Assembly (NCBI GenBank): GCA_045587485.1
Contig: JAZNCI010000044.1
Location: 3,046 to 67,045 of the forward strand
DNA length: 64,000 bases
Direction of reading: 5' to 3'
Origin: SIG440 sp045587485
GTDB taxonomy: Bacteria > Bacillota > Clostridia > Monoglobales > Monoglobaceae
Position 1 is the first letter of the stretch. Each line of letters starts with the position of its first letter. Below the pieces are notes generated by a model, which was given only the letters and a program-made list of their open reading frames with translations, did not search any database and was not told the origin of the DNA. Made by a program: the position numbers and the translations under genes. This document shows positions 1-8,370 of the stretch, piece by piece.

Positions 1-539
1 GGTGTTACTGCAAATACTTTTTCTGCCAACATATTAGGGATATCCCTGATTGGGGCAGGATTTAAAATAACCTTTACGCCATACTTTTCAGCAATTTCAA
101 CTGCTTTTTCATTAACGCTTTCGGGAACCTCCTGCTGAAGCAGAAGTATATCACTTTTTGCAATTTCGCCTTCAAAAGAGCTCACATCATCTGCGTCGAG
201 CTCCGCACTCTTATACTCGGTTACACGGTTTTCGCCATTTTTATCGGTGAGTATAAAGGCAAAAGGCGTCGCCTTGCCGCATTTAATTTTAAAGCAAGCG
301 TTGATGCCCTCGTCCTTTGCCGCCTGAATTGATTTTTTGCCGTTTTCATCATCACCAATTGCACAAAGAAATGAAACCTCGGCTCCCATTCGTTTTGCAG
401 CAACCGCCTGATTGATGCCCTTGCCTCCGATTTCTTCAAAAACAGAGTCTGCAACAAGGGTTTCACCACTTTCATGAAAATGGTCGGCATACATAAAGAT
501 GGAATTTCCGCATATACCGATAACAGAAATCTTTGCCAT
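1..539 (-). CDS. PfkB-family sugar kinase, ribokinase-like (partial)
   Basis: N-terminal 179 residues of a cytoplasmic ATP-dependent sugar kinase; the C-terminus lies beyond the left edge. The start ATG (537-539) opens with MAKISVIG. The stretch GGKGINQA at residues 38-45 is the sugar-binding signature of ribokinase-type PfkB proteins, and a QQEVPE stretch later also fits ribokinase. The C-terminal GxGD catalytic motif is outside the window, so activity and substrate (ribose, deoxyribose or another sugar) cannot be judged. It starts 14 bases after the esterase gene and is the most distal visible gene of the minus-strand operon that begins at 2974, so it probably phosphorylates the sugar released or isomerised by its neighbours. 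Confidence 0.85.
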   Translation of the reverse strand, partial: MAKISVIGICGNSIFMYADHFHESGETLVADSVFEEIGGKGINQAVAAKRMGAEVSFLCAIGDDENGKKSIQAAKDEGINACFKIKCGKATPFAFILTDKNGENRVTEYKSAELDADDVSSFEGEIAKSDILLLQQEVPESVNEKAVEIAEKYGVKVILNPAPIRDIPNMLAEKVFAVT

Positions 540-553
540 TAATACACACCTTT

Positions 554-1210
554 CTATCCATACAATTCTGATGAATTATATTCGCTTTTATGCTCAACCG
601 CCGTTTCTTTTCTGCAGTTTAACAACCACTGAAATGGTTCAGAAGAATTATACACATATGTCCACGCACTATGTGCGTATTCATCAAGAACAGTAAGTCT
701 GGCATTTCCTCCGTATTTATTTATACTGTCCACCATCTTAATGCTTTCTTCACACAGCACAACAGTATCTTTTTTGCCGTGAAATGCCCATATGTTCAAA
801 TCTTTTAATCTTTCTGCATTCCAATACATTCCGCCGCCACAGATAGGGATAGCGCCTGCATAAAGCTGAGGGTCCGACATCAGCATTTGCCACACTGCAT
901 ATCCGCCCATACTCGATCCAACTAAGTATAATCTGGATTTATCGGTGGTTTTTTGTTCAAACACAAAACGTGCAAAACGCCGAATGCTTTCAAACATATC
1001 AAACCAAGAGTCGTGATTGCATAAAGGTGCGTACACTATTGCTTTTGAAAGCAAAACATTCTTTTCCGTAAAGAAGGGGTTTGTGCAAATCGCGTCTGCA
1101 TTATCTCCCCGTGTTCCTGCGCCGTGCATAAAGATAACGGCAGGATACTCCTGATTTTCATTAAAATCAGGAGGCGTAGAAACTACATACTTAACGCCGT
1201 CAAAAATCAT
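554..1210 (-). CDS. Alpha/beta-hydrolase, probable esterase
   Basis: A 218-residue single-domain alpha/beta hydrolase of the esterase/prolyl-oligopeptidase-like type. The probable triad is visible: Ser100 in GSSMGG, Asp148 in GKKDTV and His180 in YAHSAW; HGAG at residues 29-32 would form the oxyanion hole. There is no signal peptide, so it should act in the cytoplasm, probably removing an acyl group from an imported sugar or glycoside. A strong GGAGGA ribosome site precedes the ATG at 1210. It lies 13 bases after the SIS gene and 14 before the kinase gene, so all four genes look cotranscribed. The real substrate is unknown. Confidence 0.8.
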   Translation of the reverse strand: MIFDGVKYVVSTPPDFNENQEYPAVIFMHGAGTRGDNADAICTNPFFTEKNVLLSKAIVYAPLCNHDSWFDMFESIRRFARFVFEQKTTDKSRLYLVGSSMGGYAVWQMLMSDPQLYAGAIPICGGGMYWNAERLKDLNIWAFHGKKDTVVLCEESIKMVDSINKYGGNARLTVLDEYAHSAWTYVYNSSEPFQWLLNCRKETAVEHKSEYNSSELYG

Positions 1211-1223
1211 TTTGCGGTTCCTC

Positions 1224-1946
1224 CTACAAATGCTTTACTCTGCCCATATACTGCTTTATAAGCTTTTTATTGAACTCCGCACCGCCGTCAATGTTTCCGC
1301 TCATATAAACGGGGAGCTCTGCCCCTGCTTTTCCCGCAAGGGCCGCCGCCTCCATAAGAACCGATTGCAGTATAAACGAGCTTGCCGCAGTAGATACACT
1401 GCCCATTTTGGTATTTGCGCCCTCGATATCCATAACCGCATCTCCGTGCGGAACGCAGTTATCAATATAAATATCGCAGCACTCATACAGAAGGGGCGTG
1501 TCCTTCTTGTCCGAAAAGTAAGCCGACGATACAACCGAAATATTTTTAATTCCGTTTTCCGAGGCGGTTTGTGCCATTTCAACGGGAACAGCATTCTTCC
1601 CCGATGTAGAAACTGTTATCAACACATCTTTGGGAGACAGGCAGTATCTTTCAAAAACACTTTCTGCAATTCCGCTCATTTTCTCCATCTTGCTGCTTTT
1701 TGCACCGCCGTTGTGGAGCATTAAATCAGTATCAAGAATAGGGCTGACATTTGCAAGACCCCCTGCTCGGTAAAAGCAATCAAGCGCAATCAAATGTGAA
1801 TGTCCGCATCCAAAAATATAAATAATTCCATCATCCTTGATTGTCTGTGCAACAACCTTCGCCGCTGCTGTCATTTTTTCGGTCTGGGTTTCTTTTATCT
1901 GCTGTAATACTGAGATTATTTTTTCTAAATATATCTCTGTAATCAT
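1224..1946 (-). CDS. SIS-domain sugar isomerase-like protein (UPF0309 type)
   Basis: A 240-residue protein made of one SIS (sugar isomerase) fold. The N-terminal helix is followed by IFGCGHSH (residues 44-51), the phosphosugar-binding glycine turn, and a later serine-rich loop (TVSTSGKN) typical of SIS domains. Length and opening resemble the UPF0309 group of stand-alone SIS proteins. It may isomerise or bind a phosphorylated sugar or amino sugar; no reaction can be assigned from sequence. Its ATG overlaps the stop codon of the upstream TIM-barrel gene by four bases, so translation of the two is probably coupled. Confidence 0.75.
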   Translation of the reverse strand: MITEIYLEKIISVLQQIKETQTEKMTAAAKVVAQTIKDDGIIYIFGCGHSHLIALDCFYRAGGLANVSPILDTDLMLHNGGAKSSKMEKMSGIAESVFERYCLSPKDVLITVSTSGKNAVPVEMAQTASENGIKNISVVSSAYFSDKKDTPLLYECCDIYIDNCVPHGDAVMDIEGANTKMGSVSTAASSFILQSVLMEAAALAGKAGAELPVYMSGNIDGGAEFNKKLIKQYMGRVKHL

Positions 1947-2974
1947 TTATTAAGCACTCTCTTGTAATTTCTGCCGATGTTGTCCCAGAGTTCGATTGGG
2001 TCTTTTGCAGCAACAACTGTTCCATAACCGCCACGGTATGTCCATGTTGCAAGACGGTCTACGCCAAGCTCCTCGTACATATCAACAACCTTGTCAATCT
2101 GCTTGAAGTCTGCGGGACGCTTGTTATAGCCCATCAGCCAACGTTCAGACTCCTTGCCGTACTTTTTAGCCATAGCAACAGTTCTCTCTGTAATATCTCT
2201 GAAAAAGCTTTCGGGGAGATCCCAGTTGATAATTGTTGTTGAAAATACATCAAAATAAGGACAAGCCGCAACCATTTCCCAGTTGTCATAGCCGCGAAGC
2301 TCGGTTACATAGTATGTATTGAGTGTTGCGTGTACACAACAGGTAATTTCAAGATTGGGGTTCAATTCTTTCAATGCTTTTGATGTGTCAGAAAGTGTGA
2401 AAAGAGCTTCTTTCCATCTGAACTGCTTAACGTCATCATTCATAAACTTGGGCATTTCATAGCCATAATATTCTTCAAACTTCTTCATACATTCAGGACA
2501 ACGGCAAGCCCAGTCATCGCCCGCACCGCCCGTAATAGATGCGTATGACTTGGGATATGCATAGTGGGGCTCGTCCCAGAAAAAGCCGTCAACCTCAGTT
2601 TCCTGAGCAAGCTTCAGGCAAAGTCTTTTGAAGTAGTCACGGAATGAGTTTGTGTTAAAGCAAGCCGCATTCAGCACCTCGCCTGTGTAGGCTGAAACCT
2701 GTCTGTGATGAATGTTGTTCTGAAGGAACAAGCTAACCTGCTCACCGCCGAAATACTTACCAATACCCCAGGTATCAGCAAGAACTCTGAGTCCCATTTC
2801 GTGTGCCAGCTTTACTATACTGTTGATATTGGGGAACCAGAAATCCATATCGAATTCTGTGATTGCAAGAATAACTGTGTCGCAACCGTGTTCAATCATT
2901 TCCTTGAAATCTTCTTTTGCGTGTTCTACATAGTTAAAACCATAGTAGCTCACTGCTGTGTGTTTAATTGACAT
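1943..2974 (-). CDS. Putative TIM-barrel glycosidase-like protein
   Basis: A 343-residue protein. The start is set at ATG 2974 because an AGGAGGT ribosome site lies just upstream (2981-2987); a longer frame reaching 3034 has no such signal. There is no secretion signal. Visible motifs are a FFWDEPHY stretch with paired acidic residues and a CRCPECMKKF cysteine cluster, an arrangement seen in several TIM-barrel glycoside hydrolases. A glycosidase-like role is inferred from this and from the sugar operon, of which it is the first gene. No closer family is recognised, and both catalytic acids are a guess. Expression is probably controlled by the divergently encoded AraC protein. Confidence 0.55.
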   Translation of the reverse strand: MSIKHTAVSYYGFNYVEHAKEDFKEMIEHGCDTVILAITEFDMDFWFPNINSIVKLAHEMGLRVLADTWGIGKYFGGEQVSLFLQNNIHHRQVSAYTGEVLNAACFNTNSFRDYFKRLCLKLAQETEVDGFFWDEPHYAYPKSYASITGGAGDDWACRCPECMKKFEEYYGYEMPKFMNDDVKQFRWKEALFTLSDTSKALKELNPNLEITCCVHATLNTYYVTELRGYDNWEMVAACPYFDVFSTTIINWDLPESFFRDITERTVAMAKKYGKESERWLMGYNKRPADFKQIDKVVDMYEELGVDRLATWTYRGGYGTVVAAKDPIELWDNIGRNYKRVLNK

Positions 2975-3016
2975 AATAAAACCTCCTATAATATTGGATT
3001 TACTTCCACAAGTATC

Positions 3017-3045
3017 ATTATAAAATGTATACATCCCAAAATCAA
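3017..3045 (-). promoter_or_regulatory. Promoter of the sugar operon (minus strand)
   Basis: Read on the minus strand: TTGATT at 3045-3040, a 17-base spacer, and a perfect TATAAT at 3022-3017, about 45 bases upstream of the ATG at 2974. The -35 box is imperfect, which fits an activator-dependent promoter. Confidence 0.6.
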
Positions 3046-3048
3046 CTC

Positions 3049-3081
3049 ACATTTCATAACACAAAGTGGACATTTCATAAC
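3049..3081. promoter_or_regulatory. Direct-repeat operator for the AraC-family regulator
   Basis: The 12-mer ACATTTCATAAC occurs at 3049-3060 and again at 3070-3081, 21 bp apart (two helical turns). The pair lies between the -35 boxes of the two divergent promoters. AraC-family proteins commonly bind direct half-sites about 21 bp apart through their two helix-turn-helix motifs, so this is very likely the binding site of the regulator encoded at 3134. Confidence 0.65.
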
Positions 3082-3110
3082 TTGACACAAATCAATTTTT
3101 ATGATAGTAT
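3082..3110 (+). promoter_or_regulatory. Promoter of the AraC-family regulator gene
   Basis: TTGACA (3082-3087), a 17-base spacer and TAGTAT (3105-3110), directly abutting the second operator half-site. The GTG start lies 23 bases downstream of the -10 box. Confidence 0.65.
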
Positions 3111-3133
3111 GACAAAAAAGGAGGGCTGTAATT

Positions 3134-3883
3134 GTGTTTTTAGACGGAGCAAAGGGAATACGCATAATTTCGGTGTTTGAACTTAGTTGGACAAATAATA
3201 AACGCTACGCAAAGCCCAGATCCTTTCACGCTTTATCCTTTAGAGTTTATGGTGACACAGAATTTGAACATAACGGAACCATCAATCGCGTATCAAGCGG
3301 AGACGTGGCATTTATTCCTAAAAATTACGGATATACCCAGACCCACAAGGGCGAGCATCTTTATGTTGTACATTTCGAAATGAATGATGACACCAACGAG
3401 ACTTATTTTTCAATAACCCCAAGAGATACCATCAGTGTGCAAAAACTTTTCGAAAAAATGTATAAGATATGGAACGAAAAGCAAATCGGTTATCAATTTG
3501 CCGCCACATCGGTTTTTTATAAGCTGTTAGAAGAATTGCAAAAAGATGTTTTGTCCGAAGGTGTTTTATCTTCTCCTGCAAAAATGAAAAGAATTCTGGA
3601 ATATATAAACGCAAACTACAGCGACCCCAGCCTGTCAGTGAGTCAGCTTGCTGAAATGTATGGCACAAGCGACACTTATTTCAGGCGTGAGTTTAAAAAG
3701 CTGTTTGATGATACCCCTCTGAATTATATAAACCGCATAAGGCTTCAATTTGCCGAGGAGCTTTTGCACACGGGATATTATTCGGTCAGCGAGGTTGCAT
3801 ACAAAACGGGCTTTTCTGACCCCAAATATTTTTCCAGATTTGTAAGGAAGATTAAAAACGTTCCCCCATCCAAGCTACAATAA
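3134..3883 (+). CDS. AraC-family transcriptional regulator
   Basis: A 249-residue regulator with an N-terminal cupin-like effector domain (about residues 1-140) and a C-terminal AraC DNA-binding domain with two helix-turn-helix motifs. The second shows the family signature around SEVAYKTGFSDPKYFSRF. The start is GTG at 3134 behind a GGAGGG ribosome site. It is divergent from the sugar operon and followed after 17 bases by an M20 peptidase gene. It probably senses a sugar and activates both directions through the repeats at 3049-3081; effector and sign of control are inferred. Confidence 0.9.
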   Translation: MFLDGAKGIRIISVFELSWTNNKRYAKPRSFHALSFRVYGDTEFEHNGTINRVSSGDVAFIPKNYGYTQTHKGEHLYVVHFEMNDDTNETYFSITPRDTISVQKLFEKMYKIWNEKQIGYQFAATSVFYKLLEELQKDVLSEGVLSSPAKMKRILEYINANYSDPSLSVSQLAEMYGTSDTYFRREFKKLFDDTPLNYINRIRLQFAEELLHTGYYSVSEVAYKTGFSDPKYFSRFVRKIKNVPPSKLQ

Positions 3884-3900
3884 AATAGGAGTGATTTGTT

Positions 3901-5184
3901 ATGAAAGCAGATGTAAAAAACAACGTATTGCAGTATGTAGAGGAAAACAAAAATGAATTGTTTACACTTCTTTCGGAACTGATAAAGATTAACACCGAAA
4001 ATTTTGCTACAAACGGCAACGAAAAGAATATTGTTTCCTTTATCGCCGAAAAGCTCTCACAGGCAGGTGCCACAAGTGACATCTATTGCCCCGACACCGT
4101 TGATGGTATCCTTGACAACAAAGACTACCTGGCGGGAAGAAACACAGATAAACGCCCCAACATCACGGGGCATCTCAAGGGCAGGGCTTCGGATAAAAAA
4201 ATAATGCTTGCGGCACATACAGACACCGTTCCCATAGGCGACAGAACGTTGTGGAAGATAGACCCCCTTTGCGGAAAAATAGAAAACGGCAATATTTACG
4301 GCAGAGGTGCGTGTGATGACAAGTATGCAATAGCTACCTCGCTCTTTATTTTCAAAATGCTTAAAGACCTTGATTTAAGTCTGGACGGCGATTTATACTT
4401 TACAGGTTATGTTGACGAAGAGTTTGGCGGGGGCAATGGTGCTCTTGCAGCCAGCCTTAAATATCCCTGTGATGCTGTAGTCAATCTTGACTGTAAAAAT
4501 TTGCGGATATGGAATTGCGCCTGCGGCGGCAGACGTGATACCCTTACTCTGATAAAAGATGGTGTCAGCGACACCTGCGATGACACAATGGATGCCCTTT
4601 GCATAGCAAAAGAAGAGCTCCACAAATTTGGCGAAAGGCGCAAAAACGAGCTTCACGAAAACGAGAATTTCAGCGGAACCAGCATCCCTGAAAAGTCAAT
4701 GCGGATACTCAATTTCCAATCAGGGCTTAACACCAATGACCGCAATATGGCAAAGCTCGACTTTTCCTTCTACACCGACAAGCCCGAAGAGGTTATAAAC
4801 AAAGAGCTTGAAGATGTAGCAGAAAAAATGAACGCAAGAATGTCCCATTTGGGCATCAGGGTTGCAAGCATTGAACCTATGACAAGATATTTCAGATATG
4901 CCTTATCCGAAAAGGATAATAAATATATAGAGTTGCTTAAAAAGAGTGCAAAGGATGCAATCGGCGAAGAAATAATTTCAGAGGCATCTTGCCTTTCAGA
5001 CTTGAATATCTTTATAAACAATGCGGGCTGCAACAGCTTTTCGTTTGGTGCAGGCAGAGATTTTGATGTCGAAGGCGGCGCACACTTAGCTGACGAATTT
5101 ATTGAATGTGACAAATTGGTTGACTTTGCCAAAACGGTTGCCGCATTTATCTGTGATTGGGGGAATGTACGAAATGGAAATTAA
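3901..5184 (+). CDS. M20-family metallopeptidase/deacylase
   Basis: A 427-residue cytoplasmic zinc hydrolase of the ArgE/DapE/ACY1/CPG2 group. Metal-binding motifs are visible: AAHTDTVP near residue 105, GRGACDDK near 137, and DEEFGGG near 172, which supplies the catalytic acidic pair. The AGGAG site before ATG 3901 is good. The family removes acyl groups from amino acids or cleaves small peptides; the substrate here is unknown. It shares an operon with the AraC gene and an acyltransferase-like gene, which suggests handling of an N-acylated metabolite. Confidence 0.85.
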   Translation: MKADVKNNVLQYVEENKNELFTLLSELIKINTENFATNGNEKNIVSFIAEKLSQAGATSDIYCPDTVDGILDNKDYLAGRNTDKRPNITGHLKGRASDKKIMLAAHTDTVPIGDRTLWKIDPLCGKIENGNIYGRGACDDKYAIATSLFIFKMLKDLDLSLDGDLYFTGYVDEEFGGGNGALAASLKYPCDAVVNLDCKNLRIWNCACGGRRDTLTLIKDGVSDTCDDTMDALCIAKEELHKFGERRKNELHENENFSGTSIPEKSMRILNFQSGLNTNDRNMAKLDFSFYTDKPEEVINKELEDVAEKMNARMSHLGIRVASIEPMTRYFRYALSEKDNKYIELLKKSAKDAIGEEIISEASCLSDLNIFINNAGCNSFSFGAGRDFDVEGGAHLADEFIECDKLVDFAKTVAAFICDWGNVRNGN

Positions 5185-6367
5185 GACCTTTTTTGAAAAA
5201 TTTAATCTTGAAAAACCTGCAGATTGCTTTCATAACGCATTTTACGAAGCTGAAAAAGAGTATGAGACTTCAGGCGTATTCTTCCTTGAAGATGATTTTA
5301 TCGAAAGTGTGAATTCTGTTTGCAATTGTTTTTCAAATTTCTGCGTTCATTTGAAGGAAGCTGCAGCATTGGCACGAAAAAACCCTCAGCTTGCCCTTTA
5401 TGCCTTGTTTGTATATAAGGCTATGCTCGACAGAGAGAATTTCAAAAAGCATCTTGCGGAATTTATTTTTCCCACCGGAAGCACCAAAGACTATGACTTT
5501 CTTCCCCTGCTTATTATGTTGCCTTCAATCCCCGAGCTTTACAAAAGTCTGAAGGCTCATAATGTCCCCGAGGATATTATAATAGCAACATTGCATCAGT
5601 ATGAGGATTGTATTTATCTTTTCGAAGAAAGATTTGACAGACCCGGATTTGACAAACGTTATTTTGACCATATGCAGCTTTATGTTGATGCACAGGTTTT
5701 AAACATAGACCGACTGCGTTTTCAGATGATTGAGAGTCTTGAAAACCCAATTATTGTCCTTGAAAACAAGAAAAAAGAATTAGCCGTTTTGTTTAACGGC
5801 GAAAACATAAACAGTCAGGGTATGATAAAAGGTACTCCCCCGACAAAAGAAAGCGATAGTTGTTTTTATGCCAAGGTTGAAGAAACAGCTGACAGCTTTA
5901 TAGGACACAGAGCAACAGCCGATGGTCTTGTTTCAAAAACTGCCGAAATTTTTTCAAAAGCCGAGTGGAAGGTGGTTTTAAAGCAGGGCGAATGTGTGGT
6001 TGGAGTACACATCCCAAAAAACGGCGCGTTGACCCAAGAAGCCTGCGAGGCAAGCTACGCGCGGGCAAGAGAGGTTTTTAAAAACTGCTATCCTGACTTT
6101 AATTTTAAAGCCTTCCATTGTCACACCTGGTTGTTTGACCCGCAACTGAAAGATTTTTTACCGCCCGAGTCGAAAATTCTGGCATTTCAGAAAAAATACA
6201 CCCTGTTCCCCGGCGAAACAGACGGCACAGATGTATTCAATTTTGTATTTAAGCTCCGGTTTAAAGAATATGCTGATATGCCCGAGGACACAAGCCTTCA
6301 ACGTGCAATAAAGAAACACTATCTTGAGGGAAAATATATATACGAGGTCGACGGAATATTCCTTTAA
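5174..6367 (+). CDS. GNAT-like acyltransferase-domain protein
   Basis: A 397-residue protein resembling the two-domain family with an N-terminal helical N-acyltransferase-associated domain and a GNAT-like C-terminal domain. Supporting motifs are the RPGFDKRYF block, then VHIPKNGALT and CHTWLFDPQL, which recur in that family. The gene starts inside the end of the M20 gene; ATG 5174 is preferred over ATG 5165 because a GGGGGA site (5159-5164) is then at normal spacing. The overlap implies translational coupling with the peptidase. Acyl donor and acceptor are not predictable. Confidence 0.65.
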   Translation: MEIKTFFEKFNLEKPADCFHNAFYEAEKEYETSGVFFLEDDFIESVNSVCNCFSNFCVHLKEAAALARKNPQLALYALFVYKAMLDRENFKKHLAEFIFPTGSTKDYDFLPLLIMLPSIPELYKSLKAHNVPEDIIIATLHQYEDCIYLFEERFDRPGFDKRYFDHMQLYVDAQVLNIDRLRFQMIESLENPIIVLENKKKELAVLFNGENINSQGMIKGTPPTKESDSCFYAKVEETADSFIGHRATADGLVSKTAEIFSKAEWKVVLKQGECVVGVHIPKNGALTQEACEASYARAREVFKNCYPDFNFKAFHCHTWLFDPQLKDFLPPESKILAFQKKYTLFPGETDGTDVFNFVFKLRFKEYADMPEDTSLQRAIKKHYLEGKYIYEVDGIFL

Positions 6368-6372
6368 TTGTC

Positions 6373-6400
6373 TTGACAATACCCCTTTTTGTGTTAAAAT
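6373..6400 (+). promoter_or_regulatory. Promoter of rubrerythrin
   Basis: TTGACA (6373-6378), a 16-base spacer and TAAAAT (6395-6400), with the gene start 42 bases downstream. It begins right after the stop codon of the acyltransferase gene, so rubrerythrin is its own transcription unit. Confidence 0.6.
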
Positions 6401-6441
6401 ATATATATCATATTTTGTAAAATTACAAGGAGGTTTTATTT

Positions 6442-6984
6442 ATGGCTAAAAACATTTACGCCGGAACAAAAACAGAGCAAAATCTTTGGGCAGCCTTTGC
6501 AGGTGAATCTCAGGCAAGAAACAAATATACATATTTTGCATCTGTTGCAAAAAAAGCAGGATATGAACAAATTGCAGAGCTCTTCCTTAAAACCGCTGAA
6601 AACGAAAAGGAACACGCAAAGCTTTGGTTTAAGCACCTTGGTGAGCTTGGTGACACCGCTGAAAATCTTCTTCACGCAGCAGAAGGCGAAAACTATGAGT
6701 GGACAGATATGTACGCTCAGATGGCAAAGGATGCCGAAGAAGAAGGCTTTTCAGCCCTTGCCGCACAGTTCCGTGCTGTTGCCGCAATTGAAAAGACCCA
6801 CGAGGAAAGATACCGTGCTCTTCTCCACAACGTAGAGGCAAAGGAAGTATTCGAAAAGAGCGGAGTTCAAATTTGGGAATGCCGAAACTGCGGTCACATT
6901 GCAGTTGGCACTGCCGCTCCTGAAGTTTGCCCCACCTGCTTCCATCCTCAGGCTTATTTTGAAATTAAAAAAGATAATTATTAA
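6442..6984 (+). CDS. rbr: Rubrerythrin
   Basis: A 180-residue non-haem diiron peroxidase. The ferritin-like four-helix domain (about residues 1-140) carries the ExxH-type ligands (GESQARNK, ENEKEHAK, EKTHEERY). The C-terminal rubredoxin-like domain has CRNCG and CPTC pairs that bind an Fe(SCys)4 centre. In anaerobes it reduces hydrogen peroxide, usually with electrons from rubredoxin. The start follows an AGGAGG site. It is flanked by its own promoter and terminator. Confidence 0.95.
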   Translation: MAKNIYAGTKTEQNLWAAFAGESQARNKYTYFASVAKKAGYEQIAELFLKTAENEKEHAKLWFKHLGELGDTAENLLHAAEGENYEWTDMYAQMAKDAEEEGFSALAAQFRAVAAIEKTHEERYRALLHNVEAKEVFEKSGVQIWECRNCGHIAVGTAAPEVCPTCFHPQAYFEIKKDNY

Positions 6985-7001
6985 TTTAACATTCAACATA
7001 C

Positions 7002-7040
7002 ATCCCGTCCATCTGTAAAAGATGGGCGGGATTATTTTAT
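7002..7040. terminator. Intrinsic terminator between convergent genes
   Basis: A 12-bp stem with one G-T wobble (7002-7013 with 7021-7032, 7-base loop) followed by a T-rich tail after rubrerythrin. The right arm touches the stop codon of the convergent membrane gene, so it may act in both directions. Confidence 0.75.
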
Positions 7041-8369
7041 CAGCACTATCTCCACCTCTCTGTTTCCCGTCAATGTGCGGACGATACCTGTTGCACCCCA
7101 GTCTGATGCAACCATGCTTTTTATATGGTCACCAAACGGTGCAGATTGGGGATAATAGTCTGGCGAATTTACTTTACAGATGACTCTTTCTGCATCAAAC
7201 GGCACACTTGCTGCAATTTGTTTCGCCAGTCTAAGGTCTGCGGCTGAAGTATTATTATAATCTGTCATTTCTGCAAGCGAGGCAACCGAAAATACAACAA
7301 TCAACACTGCTCCCACCAACGGAGCAAGGCGTCGGAATATTCGCATGATTAAACCGTCTGCAACAAGCGAAATGCCCAAAAGCGCAGGGACAATATTGCG
7401 AAAGTTAAAGTTTGCCCCACGACTTAGCAAAAACGGAAAAAAAGAAACAATTATCAACAACACACCTATAACCGCCCCTTTGGGCAATTGTTGCAAGGTG
7501 TTCCTCTTTGATGCCCCAAAAAACAAATATGCCAGCATCAGCAAAATAACCAGCCAAAGCCAAAGTCCCTGATTTGCTATAATTTTCATTCCCCTTACAA
7601 AGCCAGTTTCCACAAGCTTAATTGACAATCGAAAAATTGTACAAAGCTGCAAAAACATTCCTGATGCCTGTTCACCAAAGTTCTCAGCCGAAACTAATGC
7701 AAGTCTCTCTGCATTGTCGCCCGACCTCCCCAGGACAAGATAAAACAGGGCCAGAATAATTGCCGTCACAACAGGAAAAACAATTTTTTTATGCTGTCGT
7801 GACAAAACACAGATTATTATACCAAGTGCTGTCGATAAAACAGCGGTTTGCTCATAAAACCAGACAGAAAGAAATTGCAAAACAGCAAAAGATATGCCTC
7901 TTTTATTTGCCAGCTCATATACCGACCAAGCAATCAAAAACATAGAAACCACAATTCTTGTTGAGGCTGACAGCCAGTATGTTCCTTCACTGTTTACAGG
8001 AATCAGCAGATACACCACCAGAAACAACGGCGAGGGATGCAGATTTATCATATCAAGTGTCTTGAAAAACAACACCCCGGAAGCTCCATGCAAAGCACAA
8101 ATAATAATTTGAGCGATGCCAAGATTTTCTGCAAAAAACCCCCAAAAAAACCGGTCAAAAAGCCCTGCCAACGGGCGAGAAAAAAGCACCCCCGGTCCAC
8201 CCAGAAGGATGCTTTGCCAAGGATTATCAAAGGTGGGATAATAGAAATACTGAACATAATCATCAAGATACGGAATGTATTTAAATGAATACGCAGAAAA
8301 TCGGAACATCGAAAGAAATACCGACAGACACAGAATAAATAAAACAGGCGGCGGTGATGTTTTTTGCAT
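7032..8369 (-). CDS. Polytopic membrane protein, GT-C-like glycosyltransferase candidate
   Basis: A 445-residue protein with about ten hydrophobic helices. The first extracytoplasmic loop contains YLDDYVQY, an acidic pair placed as in GT-C enzymes that use polyprenyl-phosphate sugars. No family is certain. Its ATG (8369) sits next to the stop codon of a GT2 enzyme of the dolichyl/undecaprenyl-phosphate sugar synthase type, the usual partner that loads the lipid. The likely role is transfer of a sugar from lipid carrier to an envelope glycan or protein outside the membrane. A GGAGGGG ribosome site supports the start. Confidence 0.6.
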   Translation of the reverse strand: MQKTSPPPVLFILCLSVFLSMFRFSAYSFKYIPYLDDYVQYFYYPTFDNPWQSILLGGPGVLFSRPLAGLFDRFFWGFFAENLGIAQIIICALHGASGVLFFKTLDMINLHPSPLFLVVYLLIPVNSEGTYWLSASTRIVVSMFLIAWSVYELANKRGISFAVLQFLSVWFYEQTAVLSTALGIIICVLSRQHKKIVFPVVTAIILALFYLVLGRSGDNAERLALVSAENFGEQASGMFLQLCTIFRLSIKLVETGFVRGMKIIANQGLWLWLVILLMLAYLFFGASKRNTLQQLPKGAVIGVLLIIVSFFPFLLSRGANFNFRNIVPALLGISLVADGLIMRIFRRLAPLVGAVLIVVFSVASLAEMTDYNNTSAADLRLAKQIAASVPFDAERVICKVNSPDYYPQSAPFGDHIKSMVASDWGATGIVRTLTGNREVEIVLIK

Positions 8370-8370
8370 G

